From Cordylochernes scorpioides (Eukaryota > Arthropoda > Arachnida > Pseudoscorpiones > Chernetidae), in contig CP092879.1 of the NCBI GenBank assembly GCA_030710605.1, positions 20,165,582 to 20,229,581 of the forward strand: DNA of 64,000 nt. Reading direction: 5' to 3'. The notes beneath the pieces are model-generated. The model saw only the letters and a list, made by a program, of their open reading frames with translations, had not been told where the DNA came from and searched no databases. Every line of letters begins with the position of its first letter. Position 1 is the first letter of the stretch. Below, one piece after another: positions 34,833 to 45,584 of the stretch. Both the position numbers and the translations under genes were made by a program.

Positions 34833-35230
34833 TTAAGATATGAATTCTTTATAAATTTCAGGAAAATCAATTTTTCTGTTTATACTCTGTTTATCTTCGG
34901 CAGAAGCCCAACTTTCTAAAAACAGTCTACTATGCTTTTCTGTTATGTTTTTGTATATAATTGTGGTCTGTTTGAAATCTGGTATATGGCTATTGTTTAG
35001 GGAGTGGTCTACTAGTAGGGATAATGGTTTGTAGTTTTTCAAAGCTGCTTTATGTTGATTTATACGATCTTTAAGTGATTTACCTGTTTCTCCAATGTAT
35101 GTAGCTTGACATGTCTGGCAGGGAATTTTGTAAATTACATTGGTTGTATTTTCTTGGTTTGAAATATTTTTTGTATCTGAGTGGCGTAAGATTTGTCTTA
35201 AATTTTGTGCAGATTGATATGTTGTAATTA
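34833..35230 (-). pseudogene. Canonical PLE, C-terminal GIY-YIG fragment
   Basis: Minus-strand reading gives NVIYKIPCQTCQATYIGETG, then LKDRINQHKAAL and a tail ending KIDFPEIYKEFIS. The C-x2-C-x4-YIGET pattern is that of the nuclease found at the C-terminus of canonical PLEs (Penelope/Neptune group), and it differs from the Naiad domain. The RT is missing. The frame ends with a normal stop at 34833. Confidence 0.75.
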
Positions 35231-35454
35231 TATTATATCTCTTTATAAACGTTTATTTAGCTTACTCCGAGATATTTGGCCAACCCAATTTCTTGATAAA
35301 TCAAGAAAAAGTCATCCACGAACGCGTTTCGCGCTGTTGGCGCTCGTCAGCGTGGAGAAGGCTGTAACCATTGCGACCAAAAATATTTTTTGGACCCAAT
35401 GGCTTCCCGAAAAATCAAGAAATGGGTATTTAAGCCAAATTTGCGTAAAGACGC

Positions 35455-35690
35455 TTAACACATGAAAAAACAATAGAAAAAAATAAAAGATAAGTGGGTC
35501 AGGTGTTGATATTAAAAATAAAGAAGGCATCTCCTGACCACAAGCACATGTGCTTTTTAATAATCTCGGATAATATCTCGTAGTAAGCTAAATAAACGTT
35601 TAGTTTATTTTTACTCCACTAGATGGCGCTCTGCCATCTAAAAAGCACATGTGCTTGTGGTCAGGAGATGCCTTCTTTATTTTTAATATA
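35455..35690. repeat. MITE-like foldback, copy 1 (GGCATCTCCTGACCAC ends)
   Basis: Arms about 35523-35558 and 35638-35678 are inverted copies (GAAGGCATCTCCTGACCAC ... GCACATGTGCTTTTTA). The segment CTAGATGGCGCTCTGCCATCTA lies at the inner edge of the right arm. The inner part carries TAAACGTTTA. A flanking stretch (AGTGGGTCAGGTGTTGATAT) is also shared with the copy at 45395. Confidence 0.75.
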
Positions 35691-36101
35691 TATATATATA
35701 TATATAAATAGTTGTTTAGTTTTTTAGTTTAGTTTTGTGTTAAAATTATCTTTATTACTTTGATTATTTAAATTCAAATTATAAAATTTGTAAATTGTTA
35801 TTATTTAGTAGAGAGAGAGAGAAAAAAAATCCTTTACTTCTCACACATCATCCAATTAATTATATATTTATAATTAATAACAATAAAATTTAACAACGTA
35901 ACGTCTTTTGCATCGGCTTTTACACGTCATTTAGACATACTCTAATTTGTATATAGAATAATAGAAGTGAGAATATATTTAATAGTATAAATTTTAGTAG
36001 TTATAGAGAGAGAAAAGAGAGAAAGACAGAACCATGCACTTTTATTCAAACTAATAATAAGAAAAATAAAATTTTTGTAAAGAAGGTAGATAAGATTGTT
36101 A

Positions 36102-36145
<44 letters not shown>

Positions 36146-36339
36146 TTATAATTTTATATTTTATCTTTTTTTTTTAAGATTTTTAAATTTTTTTTTATTT
36201 TAAAATTTAATATATCTAGTTGTATTTAGTGAAATACCTATAATATGAATTAACTTTTGTTATAAATTTAATTATTATGTTTTGAAACCCTAATGGTAGA
36301 CCAGACATATACAAAAAATTTAAAATGGATTAATTAGTG

Positions 36340-36428
36340 GAAAGAGAGATATGCTGGACCGGAGATTTTCAAATAGAAATCCAGCTGACATTTCACTCCT
36401 GCTCTATTATGTCATATAAATCTCTTAG
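36340..36428 (-). ncRNA. Three-way-junction motif of Naiad, subfamily B (minus copy)
   Basis: The hairpin-2 stem is GCTGGA/TCCAGC here instead of GCTGAA/TTCAGC, so both sides changed together. GACAT/ATGTC is kept. The outer stem is AGAGAT/ATCTCT with a mismatch. Confidence 0.6.
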
Positions 36429-37015
36429 ACCGTTTTATATGTGTTAATATTAAGTTGTTTTAGTGAAACATTTATATACATAGATCCAACAAACATAAGT
36501 GTTAAGGAATTCTAAATGTAACCTACCTCGTCTGTGACGCCTTCCTCTGTAAACAGCTATTTCTGGACAACATCTGTTGCGGGGGGGGACTCGTGTTCCT
36601 CCCTTTAAAATTAGATTGTTTTCTCAGAAATTTCAGAATAATAAGACAACTGAAGAAGAAAGAAAATAGTTAAGGGAAGAAAGCAAATCTTTATAATGTT
36701 TACAGTTAGATATATTAATATAACTGATTCAATTATTATTTATCTTTTAATTTTCCTTTAAAAAGTTAAATTATTAGACGATTAATAAAGCTATTAGTTT
36801 TGAGAATTGATTATTATTTAATTTCCATTTTCCTCCCCAGAAATTGGAGATTAAATAAAATGAATTCTATACAATATTACTTTAAAAATTTTGTGAAAAA
36901 TATTTTGAATCAGTTATATAATTTAAGTTTAATTAACTGTTAAAGATTATAAGTTTGTATTAGTTATTATTGAGAGAGAAATTATAAAAAGTTGATTTAA
37001 TAAATGGATACTTCC

Positions 37016-38520
37016 ATTTATTTTTTAAAAAGTATTTTATAATTGATATACTGTTGAAATATTTTACTTGTTTAATACTAAATTTGTTTTTAATAAATTC
37101 CATGTTTAAATTTTTTATATCTTCTATGAAATTTTCTAATATATTATTTATTCTATAAAATCTTAGAAACTGACCAAAATATATACCTTTGCAGCAGTTT
37201 AATGATATATTAGAATTTATATTGCAGTATTTTATAATATTGAAATTATAATTATATTTTTTTTATTATAAATTTCAATAGCATTATTTGTAAGGTTTAT
37301 ATTTAGGTCTAAAAAGTTAACTTTTTTGTTTCTATTATTTTTTTCATTGTTCTTAAGTTTCAAGTATTTAGGATATATTTCAGGTATTATGTTTTTAAAC
37401 TGTGGATTATTAAATATTATGATGTCATCTACATAACGGAACATTTGCCAATTAACATTATTTTGTAGAAAGTATTCTCTTTCGTACCAGAATAGTATTA
37501 GGTTGTCTAATAAAGGACTTGAAGAAGTTCCCATAGGAACGCCTTCTGATTGAATATATATTTTATTTTTAAATTCTATATAATAAAATTTAAAAATGTT
37601 TCCAGTAGAGTTTTTGCTGTTTTAAGATCTAATTTAATTGTTTTATATCTGTTATGAATAATTTTAATGTGGAAAGTTTTGTCATTAATGAATTCGTTAA
37701 ATAAATATATTGGTTATTTTATTATTTAGATCTCTTAAATTTATTTTAGAATATAGGTCCTCAAAATCAAATGTGTGTACTGAATCAATATTTGTCCAAT
37801 CGTTCATTAAATAGTTAATGATATTTTATTTGAGTCGATAAATTTATAATTATATTTATTAGTTAATTTATTTATAATAAATTGTAGTGTTGAAGCTAAT
37901 TGTATATCAAGGTTTTTTATAACTGAATTTATACCAGATGTGATTGTTCTGAAAGAAATTGGTTTTTTGTGTAGTTTAGGAATTATATAGAATTTTGGTA
38001 TGTTTGGATTTTTGTTGTAATTATAAATCTTTAGTGAATTTTCCACGTTTTTGATGTCTTTTTTGATTTTTGTGGCTGTAGTTCTAGCAAAAGTGTATTT
38101 ATTATTATTATCAATTTCCTTTTTCAGAATATTGTGGTATAGATTTTTACAAATTATAGATAAATTATTGGGACATTTATCTATAGGAGTGATAATAAAG
38201 TCCTTCTGTAATTTAATTATATTTTCTTTAAAAGAAGGAATATCTGAATTAGGTTTTGTGTATTTAAGTGTATTATTATAATAATTTATAATTTCCTTTT
38301 TAAAATTATGTTTCCATTCCAGAAAAGTGAATTCTGGAATACTGTATTTTATACTAGTTTTATTTATGAAAATGTCTATATCTTTTAATATAGATTTAAT
38401 TGTATTATAATAATTGTGTTTAATTTGAGGTATATATTTATACCCTTTATTTAAAATATTCTGATATTCTGGATTTAAAAAAGAAAAATTGCTAGTTAAT
38501 ATATGACCTGAGAGCTTATA
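37016..38520 (-). pseudogene. Naiad subfamily B RT (frameshifted)
   Basis: Includes KFYIIPKLHKKPISFRTI (near 37990), GVPMGTSSSPLL (near 37530) and FRYVDDIIIF (near 37430). Small deletions split the frame near 37580, 37660 and 37830. A deletion near 38520 interrupts the part joining it to the N-terminal region. Confidence 0.8.
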
Positions 38521-39042
38521 TCAATCTATATAGTTGTTGCAATTACATTTAATTTTTTTAAAATTTGCTAAATTATTAATAAATTGGTTATAATTGCAAA
38601 CTAAACTACCTATATTTTTGTTGTATCTCCAGATTGTTTTAAAATTTAAATTTTTTATAGGGAAAATATTATTGATGTTTTGGTTATTAAAAATATCATT
38701 AAATTTAATATGATTAAATAAATTGTTATTAAATTTAATGATAATATTAATGTTATTAGTAGATTGTTTAATTTTTCTGTATTTAAAGATGTCGTGTGTG
38801 ATATCTATTAATCTGTTAGTTAGATTATGAATTTTAATATATTCTATAAGTTTGATAAATTTATTATTATTTAGTTTAAATAATGTTTTAATAAATTTAT
38901 CGATGAAGTTGTTGGTATACATTTGTTTTGGGTCCAGTAATTCTTCAATATCAATGTAACCTAATTTATTTGTAGTTTTACCTCTAGTTTCATTAGGTTT
39001 AGTTTTAAATTCATTTTTTTTTGTATTTGCAGCTGATTTCAT
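38521..39042 (-). pseudogene. Naiad subfamily B, N-terminal RT region
   Basis: Open for 173 residues. It shows how the RT frame enters before MYTNN: KKNEFKTKPNETRGKTTNKL, then GYIDIEELLDPKQ. This reading overlaps the end of the GIY-YIG frame by about 30 nt at a 9-A run and lies in the +1 frame relative to it. Confidence 0.8.
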
Positions 39043-39400
39043 AAGTTGAAATTTCTTCTGTTTGTGGTTTGTATGTGTGGTTTAATTCGTCATTAAGTCC
39101 ATAAGGGAATAATGTGTTGTGTTTATAAATGTAGTTGTTTTCTAATAATAGTCGTTGGTTTTTGTTTTGACATATGTTTAGTATTTCTATCTTAAAGTTG
39201 TTAAAAGTATGTAATTGATTGTGTTCTTTCATATATATATTACCAATTGATTTTTTGGCGTGGTTTCTATGTAGGTTTATTCGTATATTTAATGGATTAC
39301 ACGTTTGTCCTATATATGATAGTTGACAAATTTGGCATGTTAATTTATAAATAGTATTTACTAATTTACAACTAGTCGTTTGAAATGTGTCATGGTTCTT
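39011..39400 (-). pseudogene. Naiad subfamily B GIY-YIG domain
   Basis: Contains LKNHDTFQTTSCKLVN, IYKLTCQICQLSYIGQTC, the Arg helix and KNQRLLLENNYIYKHN. It ends in CKYKKK plus stop at the 9-A run. The first residues of the annotated frame come from the inverted RT half-copy and are not element N-terminus. Confidence 0.8.
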
Positions 39401-39402
39401 AA

Positions 39403-41360
39403 GAGGCGTTCCTATGGGAACTTCTTCAAGTCCTTTTTTAGCCAACCTAATACTATTCTGGTACGAAAGAGAATACTTTCTACAAAATAATGTTAATTGG
39501 CAAATGTTCCGTTATGTAGATGACATCATAATATTTAATAATCCACAGTTTAAAAACATAATACCTGAAATATATCCTAAATACTTGAAACTTAAGAACA
39601 ATGAAAAATTAATAGAAACAAAAAGTTAACTTTTTAGACCTAAATATAAACCTTACAAATAATGCTATTAAAATTTATAATAAAAAAAGTAATTATAATT
39701 TCAATATTATAAAATACTGCAATATAAATTCTAATATATCATTAAACTGCTGCAAAGGTATATATTTTGGTCAGTTTCTAAGATTTTATAGAATAAATAA
39801 TATATTAGAAAATTTCATAGAAGATATAAAAATTTGAACATGGAATTTATTAAAAACAAATTTAGTATTAAACAAGTAAGATATTTCAACAGTATATCAA
39901 TTATAAAATACTTTTAAAAAAATAAATGGAAGTATCCATTTATTAAATCAACTTTTTATAATTTCTCTCAATAATATCTAATACAAACTTATAATCTTTA
40001 ACAGTTAATTAAACTTGATTTATATAACTGATTCAAAATATTTTTCACAAAATTTTTAAAGTAATATTGTATAGAATTCATTTTATTTAATCTCCAATTT
40101 CTGGGGAGGAAAATGGAAATTAAATAATCAATTTTCAAAACTAATAGCTTTATTAATCGTCTAATAATTTAACTTTTTAAAGGAAAATTAAAAGATAAAT
40201 AATAATTGAATCAGTTATATTAATATATCTAACTGTAAAGATTATAAAGATTTGCTTTCTTCCCTTAACTATTTTCTTTCTTCTTTAGTTGTCTTATTAT
40301 TCTGAAATTTCCGAGAAAACAATCTAATTTTAAAGGGAGGAACACGAGTCCCCCCCGCAACAGATGTTGTCCAGAAATAGCTGTTTACAGAGGAAGGCGT
40401 CACAGACGAGGTAGGTTACATTTTTAGAATTTCTTAACACTTATGTTTGTTGGATCTATGTTTATAAATGTTTCACTAAAACAACTTAATATTAACACAT
40501 ATAAAACGGTCTAATAGATTTATATGACATAATAGAACAGGAGTGAAATGTCAGCTGGATTTCTATTTGAAAATCTCCGGTCCAGCAAATCTCTCTTTCC
40601 ACTAATTAATCCATTTTAATTTTTTTGTATATGTCTGGTCTACCATTAGGGTTTCACAAAACATAATGATCAAATTTATTACAAAAGTTAATTCATATTA
40701 TAGATATTTCACTAAATACAACTAGATATATTCATATTTTAAAATAAAAAAAAATAAAAAAATCTTAAAAAAAAATAAAATATAAAATTATAAAAAAAAA
40801 TATATATATATATATACTAACAATCTTATCTACCTTCATTACAAAAATTTTATTTTTTCTTATTATTAGTTTGAATAAAAGTGCATGGTTTGTCTTTCTC
40901 TCTTTTCTCTATAACTACTAAAATTTATACTATTAAATATATTCTCACTTCTATTATTCTATATACAAATTAGAGTATGTCTAAATGACGCATAAAAGCC
41001 GATGCAAAAGACGTTACGTTTTTAAATTTTATTGTTATTAATTATAAATATATAATTAATTGGATGATGTGTAAGATGTAAAGGATTTTTTTCCTCTCTC
41101 TCTACTAAATAATAACAATTAACAAATTTTATAATTTGAATTTAAATAATCAAAGTAATAAAGATAATTTTAATACAAAACTAAACTATAAAACTAAACA
41201 ACTATTTATTTTTATAATTAATTTAGATTTAGCTTGCTAATCTAATCAAATCTACTTGATATAAATTATCATGCTTATCAGTTTACTCTTTAAATTTTAA
41301 ATATAGAATCACTATTATATTTTTATTATATAGTTTTTACACTATATATATATATATAAG
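39403..41360 (+). mobile_element. Naiad subfamily B, inverted 3' half
   Basis: Begins inside RT motif B (GVPMGTSSSPFLANL) and runs through YVDD (near 39510), the thumb, the 3' non-coding region, the structured motif at 40510-40600 and (TA)n, to the ACTATATA end at about 41360. It is the reverse complement of 35690-37545. The RT frame is broken near 39607 and 39830. Confidence 0.85.
40510..40600 (+). ncRNA. Three-way-junction motif of Naiad, subfamily B (plus copy)
   Basis: Outer stem AGATTT/AAATCT replaces AGATCT/AGATCT of subfamily A, a second paired change. GCTGGA/TCCAGC and GACAT/ATGTC are intact. Confidence 0.6.
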
Positions 41361-42110
41361 TTCGGTTACTTTTCGATGTTATTACTGATTGTGCATCATT
41401 TATTGACCGAACCTTGTAGTATCATTTCTCTTACACACATACATAAGTATTGAGAGAAATAGAATATAAAATCAGTAAAAATATATAAGGCCTCCAGGGA
41501 AAAGTATCTTTTCGTGTATCTCTTCATCATCCCTGTAGGCCTAAATCTTATCTTTCCTGGGGGCTTTTATTGAAAAATCTGACATGTACGCAGCAAACAT
41601 TGTAGATACTATCTTCATTTTCACAAATTGAACCTTCATCAAGTAAAAATCTGATTGAATATCCGAAGATAATAATATGGAATGAGATGAGACTTTCGAC
41701 ATAAAAGGATGTAAAGATATTTCACTAATCCAAGAGACAAAAAAAGCCTTTTTATGACTATACCTCCAGACGTTGGTTTTAGTGAAATGATTATCTTTTT
41801 TTAAAGCTGAACCTATTATTGATCGCTCATTGGCTGCCTTTTACTTCCTAGTGCTACCTAGCGACAATAATAGAAACAGATCCAAGTATTTTTTATTTCC
41901 AGTAAAGAAATGTATAATAAATTTAATACCTTTTTAGATATACACTGCGTGACATTGAAAATGGAACACCAAGAAATAGTGGCCAGAAAGTGATGAAACT
42001 CGGCAGACAGAGAGAGACAGGGACGAACAATAAGTGATCTTTATTTCAAAATGATAGTCATAATTTATAAAATGCTAACAAAGTAGAGAAAAAGTTTTCT
42101 TTATTAAAAT
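41361..42110. other. Unannotated stretch with a Tc1-like end motif
   Basis: Mostly unrecognised. ACACTGCGTGACATTGAAAA at about 41942-41961 followed by TGGAACACC looks like the terminal repeat of some Tc1/mariner-type elements, but no partner copy or transposase was found. Confidence 0.3.
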
Positions 42111-42120
42111 GTATAAGTTA

Positions 42121-42151
42121 CTAGCTTTCGGGCTCCAAGCCCTTCCACAGG
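42121..42151 (-). ncRNA. Hammerhead-like motif downstream of canonical PLE
   Basis: Minus strand reads CCTGTGGA, then GGGC-TTGGA-GCCC as a short helix II, then GAAAGC. Canonical PLEs carry minimal hammerhead ribozymes with CUGANGA, helix II and GAAA at corresponding places. Here the first core box is CUGUGGA, so two core bases deviate and the ribozyme is probably degenerate. Its position 3' of the PLE frame fits the known location. Confidence 0.4.
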
Positions 42152-42518
42152 TACAACGTATTGTGAGAAAATAACGCTATATATAGAATCAATATGCGAA
42201 AAATCTGCATATTTTAACTATGTATGAGGCAGCGAAAACAAATTAAGATATGGAAAGAAGGCTTTTTTGAAATATTTAACAAATATAGGATATGATAATT
42301 GATAAAATTATGAAATATTTAGCATACTATTAATAGAACTATTGCGAAATAAAATAAATTAAAATAGAAAATAAAATAACGCGTGATCATCTCTGGATGC
42401 CAAACAACTGAAAAATACAATCCACACCGTGACGCTAAAAAAAGGTATAAACAGAGAGGAACACAGATTTGACCCGCCATCAGCGTAATCCTCGGATTAT
42501 AAGAAATAGGGGTCGGGA

Positions 42519-42543
42519 GGGGGGGGGGGGGGGGGGGGGGGGG
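42519..42543. repeat. 25-G homopolymer
   Basis: An uninterrupted G run at 42519-42543, extended by more G-rich DNA on both sides (42499-42558). It could form G-quadruplexes, and its length may be unreliable in an assembly. Confidence 0.85.
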
Positions 42544-42588
42544 TTTGCGGGGGGGTTATGGCAAGATCAGGGGAGTGAAGTGGCCGGC

Positions 42589-44118
42589 CTAAAGATTATT
42601 ACATATGTCAAGGTACTGTATTGGTACCTCGATGTGTCTGTTAATACTGTTGTTACTGATGGATAAAACTGCTTCGATAATTAACCTTTGATATTTATTG
42701 TTGATATTAGAGTATATGGTGGTAGGGGAGGATAGATTGAATGAGTGGCCAGTGGTGTCTATATGGTTGAAAATAAGGGATCTATTGTCTTTGTTGGTAA
42801 TGCATCTACCGTGCTCAGTCATCCTGATGGCTACGGACCTACCAGTCTCGCCTATGTAAGACGCGCTGCAATCGTTACATGAGACTGAGTAGACCGAGTC
42901 ACCCGAGGACTGAGCAACGGTAGATCTAGGTAGTCTGGTGATAGGATGTCTGAGGATAGCGCCAATACTATTGCTATTAGTGAAATAAGTGTTGATCCCG
43001 TGTGATCTGAGGATGCGGGAGATGGCTACTGATTGGGCGGAGAAGGGCAAAAGACAACTGTTTATGCTGACCGTAGCAGGCTTAACGGAAAGAGGGTTAT
43101 ATCTATATTTATGTATAAAGTGGGGAGGGTATTGGGATAGGGCCAGCTGTTTTATGATTAGAGAAAATTCGATAGTTCTGAATAGGGGAAGGGAGCAGTG
43201 GGTGACCAATCTCTTGGTAAGCGTTCGAACAGTATTTATTTTATGCGATAGGGGGCTTGAAGAATTGAAGTCTGTGTAGAATGTGGGATTAATAATCTTG
43301 TGGTATACGGTAGTGTGATAATGGGAGGTAGTACGTATAACAAGTATATCTAGAAACGGCAAAACAGATCTGTCCTCCAATTCTAAACTGAATGAAATTT
43401 CCGGATGATAGGAGTTAAGGCAATCTAAAATACTTATTTCCTGTCCGGTATCACATATGCAGAAGATATCATCAATATATCTCCGCCACATGTGAATGCC
43501 CGGTGTGATTTGCTGTTGGATCCAGTAGTCAATGGTGGCCATGACTATTTCTGCAAGGGGGGAGGATAGCTGGCTGCCCATGGGCGAGCCCCTGATTTGT
43601 TTAAAAAACAGGTTGTTAAAGGTGAAAGTAGTGAAGTCTAAACATAGGGAGGACAGTGCGATTATGGATTCAGTGGTATGGGGATCTACGTGGCTATCCT
43701 GCAAGAATGCTGTCAATTGCCTAATAATGAGCTGGTGGGGGAGGGAAAGATACATGGAGATAACATCATAAGATACCATAACGGAGTTGGGAACAGGACT
43801 GAGAGAATTAACTGATTGCACAAAGGACGGGATATCCCTTATGGCAGAGGACTGTGGGCTGGCTTTCACCAAAGGTGTGAGCCAGCTAGACAGATATTTA
43901 GATAGTTTGTAGGCAGGGGAAAGGTGGTAGGCTATGATGGGACGTAGGGGGATGCCAGGCTTATGGGTCTTGGGAAGTCCGTAAATATAGGGAACTTTGT
44001 TAAGATCGGAAATGAAAGTACTATATTGAACCGGTGTGATGTGACCTGATTTTTTCAATCGCAATAGCTTTAATCTGAATGATTTAGCGGAGGTGGATAC
44101 CTCAGAGTATATAATCAT
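42589..44118 (-). CDS. Canonical PLE polyprotein: RT plus C-terminal GIY-YIG (5' truncated)
   Basis: The 509-residue frame has RT fingers at about 40-75 (VPYIYGLPKTHKPGIPLRPI), motif A near 145 (VSYDVISMYLSLP), motif B near 205 (IRGSPMGSQLSSPLAEI) and motif C near 245 (WRRYIDDIFCI). The GIY-YIG nuclease is at about 415-500 (VYSVSCNDCSASYIGETGRS, RMTEHG). This is the standard PLE order, opposite to the Naiads nearby. The N-terminus is missing: at 44118 the sequence turns into an inverted copy of the same region. The remainder has no stop, so truncation happened recently or at insertion. Confidence 0.85.
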   Translation of the reverse strand: MIIYSEVSTSAKSFRLKLLRLKKSGHITPVQYSTFISDLNKVPYIYGLPKTHKPGIPLRPIIAYHLSPAYKLSKYLSSWLTPLVKASPQSSAIRDIPSFVQSVNSLSPVPNSVMVSYDVISMYLSLPHQLIIRQLTAFLQDSHVDPHTTESIIALSSLCLDFTTFTFNNLFFKQIRGSPMGSQLSSPLAEIVMATIDYWIQQQITPGIHMWRRYIDDIFCICDTGQEISILDCLNSYHPEISFSLELEDRSVLPFLDILVIRTTSHYHTTVYHKIINPTFYTDFNSSSPLSHKINTVRTLTKRLVTHCSLPLFRTIEFSLIIKQLALSQYPPHFIHKYRYNPLSVKPATVSINSCLLPFSAQSVAISRILRSHGINTYFTNSNSIGAILRHPITRLPRSTVAQSSGDSVYSVSCNDCSASYIGETGRSVAIRMTEHGRCITNKDNRSLIFNHIDTTGHSFNLSSPTTIYSNINNKYQRLIIEAVLSISNNSINRHIEVPIQYLDICNNL

Positions 44119-44475
44119 TCAGATTAAAGCTATTGCGATTGAAAAAATCAGGTCACATCACACCGGTTCAATATAGTACTTTCATTTCCGATCTTAACAA
44201 TGTTCCCTATATTTACGGACTTCCCAAGACCCATAAGCCTGGCATCCCCCTACGTCCCATCATAGCCTACCACCTTTCCTCTGCCTACAAACTATCTAAA
44301 TATCTGTCTAGCTGGCTCACACCTTTGGTGAAAGCCAGCCCACAGTCCTCTGCCATAAGGGATATCCCGTCCTTTGTGCAATCAGTTAATTCTCTCAGTC
44401 CTGTTCCCAACTCCGTTATGGTATCTTATGATGTTATCTCCATGTATCTTTCCCTCCCCCACCAGCTCATTATTT
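44117..44475 (+). pseudogene. Inverted duplicate of canonical PLE RT start
   Basis: Mirrors 43760-44100 almost perfectly (MRLKKSGHITPVQYSTFI ... VSYDVISMYLSLP) and stops at 44475. The palindrome centre is at about 44110-44117. PLE insertions often have such inverted 5' partial copies. Confidence 0.85.
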
Positions 44476-44648
44476 AGTATATAGAATTTATTGATCAGTT
44501 AAGATTGATTGATTCTTCCGTAATTTTGTGGATCGACTCATTAATTTTTGAATTCCCCGTTAAAAGAGAATGAAGATCTAATATATACTATACTTTATAG
44601 TTCTGAAAATATAGCAATCCATATTTAAATCATTAGATAATAAAAAGT

Positions 44649-44806
44649 CATATATTGGATTGAATAAAATATTTATTTGGCAAACATTTATATAACACTA
44701 TGCGGTGCTGAGTTTGTTTATACAAAATGTAATGTCTTGATAAAGGTTGGCGTTCAGCCAACAGAAATATTGGCAAATAAATATTTTATTCCATCCAATA
44801 TATGCT
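44649..44806. repeat. Short inverted-repeat element with hammerhead-like core
   Basis: Ends ATATATTGGATTGAATAAAA / TTTTATTCCATCCAATATAT form ~34-bp inverted arms (44652-44687, 44769-44806). The interior (44735-44772) reads TTGATAAA, helix GGTTGGC/GCCAAC, then AGAAATATTGG, resembling a PLE hammerhead with a weakened core. It is possibly a PLE pseudo-LTR remnant or a small non-autonomous repeat. Confidence 0.45.
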
Positions 44807-44841
44807 TTTTTTTTATCTAAGACTTTATAGTATTTACCTAC

Positions 44842-45091
44842 TCGTTTATTAGGAAGTGTTTATCAATATCCATCATGGCAGTAGATCTGGTCCAGGATCC
44901 CATCGTGAACTGCAAGATCTGTTCGTCGTTGGGGAAGCCATCATGAGTTAAGGTGAAGGCAGCTTGAACGAACTTTCTAGAATAATATTGGACGAGTCCA
45001 TCATTCATGACCATGGCTTGATTACTGAGCGGCTGTGGTGGGGCAGTTTCTGTCCAGCTGAAACCATTCATTTTTGGTAATTCCTCTTTAG
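44842..45091 (-). CDS. Nicotinic-receptor-like ion channel, extracellular exon lacking Cys-loop
   Basis: Minus-strand exon bounded by TTTACTCAG (AG 45093-45092) and the donor GTAGGT (44841). It contains DGLVQYYSRKFVQAAF, DGFPNDEQILQF and MGSWTRSTAMMDID. FP-DEQ and GSWT are hallmarks of the nAChR ligand-binding domain. The positions that should hold the two Cys-loop cysteines (C..FPFDEQ.C) are Ala and Ile, so the disulfide is absent. The donor phase (2) joins exactly to the exon at 32478, 12.4 kb away. In the other direction the exon needs a phase-1 partner, which I could not find; further 5' exons probably lie beyond the window or in unrecognised DNA. It could be a chemosensory-type or orphan receptor, or a decaying paralogue, although no stop is seen. 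Confidence 0.75.
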
Positions 45092-45099
45092 CTGAGTAA

Positions 45100-45395
45100 A
45101 CATTTCTCGAAATAATATATACATGCATTTATAAATTCATTTAGTTTTCTATATCAATTATGTCATGAATTGGTATTAGTATAAATTATAATATTGTAAA
45201 GATTTTGAATAAACCTTAGCTAACATATATATAAATACATAATCTAGTGAATTTTCATTCTCCTTCTTGTTACAGGAATCTGGGTTAATAAATGCTAATT
45301 CTAATTTTTAAAACACACACACAGAATATATAATAAAAATTAAATTATAAATCTAGCTTTTAAAATGCTGCATACACGCACATATATATATATAT
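45100..45395. other. Unannotated AT-rich stretch upstream of receptor exon
   Basis: Searched on the minus strand for earlier exons of the receptor-like gene; none convincing. Confidence 0.4.
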
Positions 45396-45560
45396 TAAAA
45401 ATAAAAAAGGCATCTCCTGACCACGAGCACATGTGCTTTTTAGATGGCAGAGCGCCATCTAGGGGAGCAAAAATGTGCTCGTGGTCAGAAGATGCCTTTT
45501 TTATTTTTAATATCAACACCTGACTCACTTATCTTTTATTTTTTTCTATTGTTTTCCATA
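45395..45560. repeat. MITE-like foldback, copy 2
   Basis: Arms AAAAAGGCATCTCCTGACCA (45405) and its complement ending near 45505 surround TTTTTAGATGGCAGAGCGCC. The right flank (TATCAACACCTGACTCACTT) is the reverse complement of the flank of copy 1 at 35488. The two copies therefore share more than the foldback. Confidence 0.75.
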
Positions 45561-45584
45561 TATATATATATATACATATATATA

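Larger units (their letters stand above)
35690..39405 (-). mobile_element. Naiad subfamily B, 5'-truncated copy, minus strand
   Basis: Minus-strand order is GIY-YIG (39400 down to 39011), N-terminal RT region (39042-38521), RT fingers (38046-37807), palm (37800-37230) and 3' non-coding region to a (TA)n end at 35690. The sequence differs from subfamily A at many sites. The 5' end is lost at 39405, where the copy abuts an inverted half-copy. Confidence 0.85.

Noticed and set aside
41942..41970. Tc1-type terminal repeat
   Set aside because: Only one end is present and no transposase is nearby; kept only as a note in the unannotated stretch.
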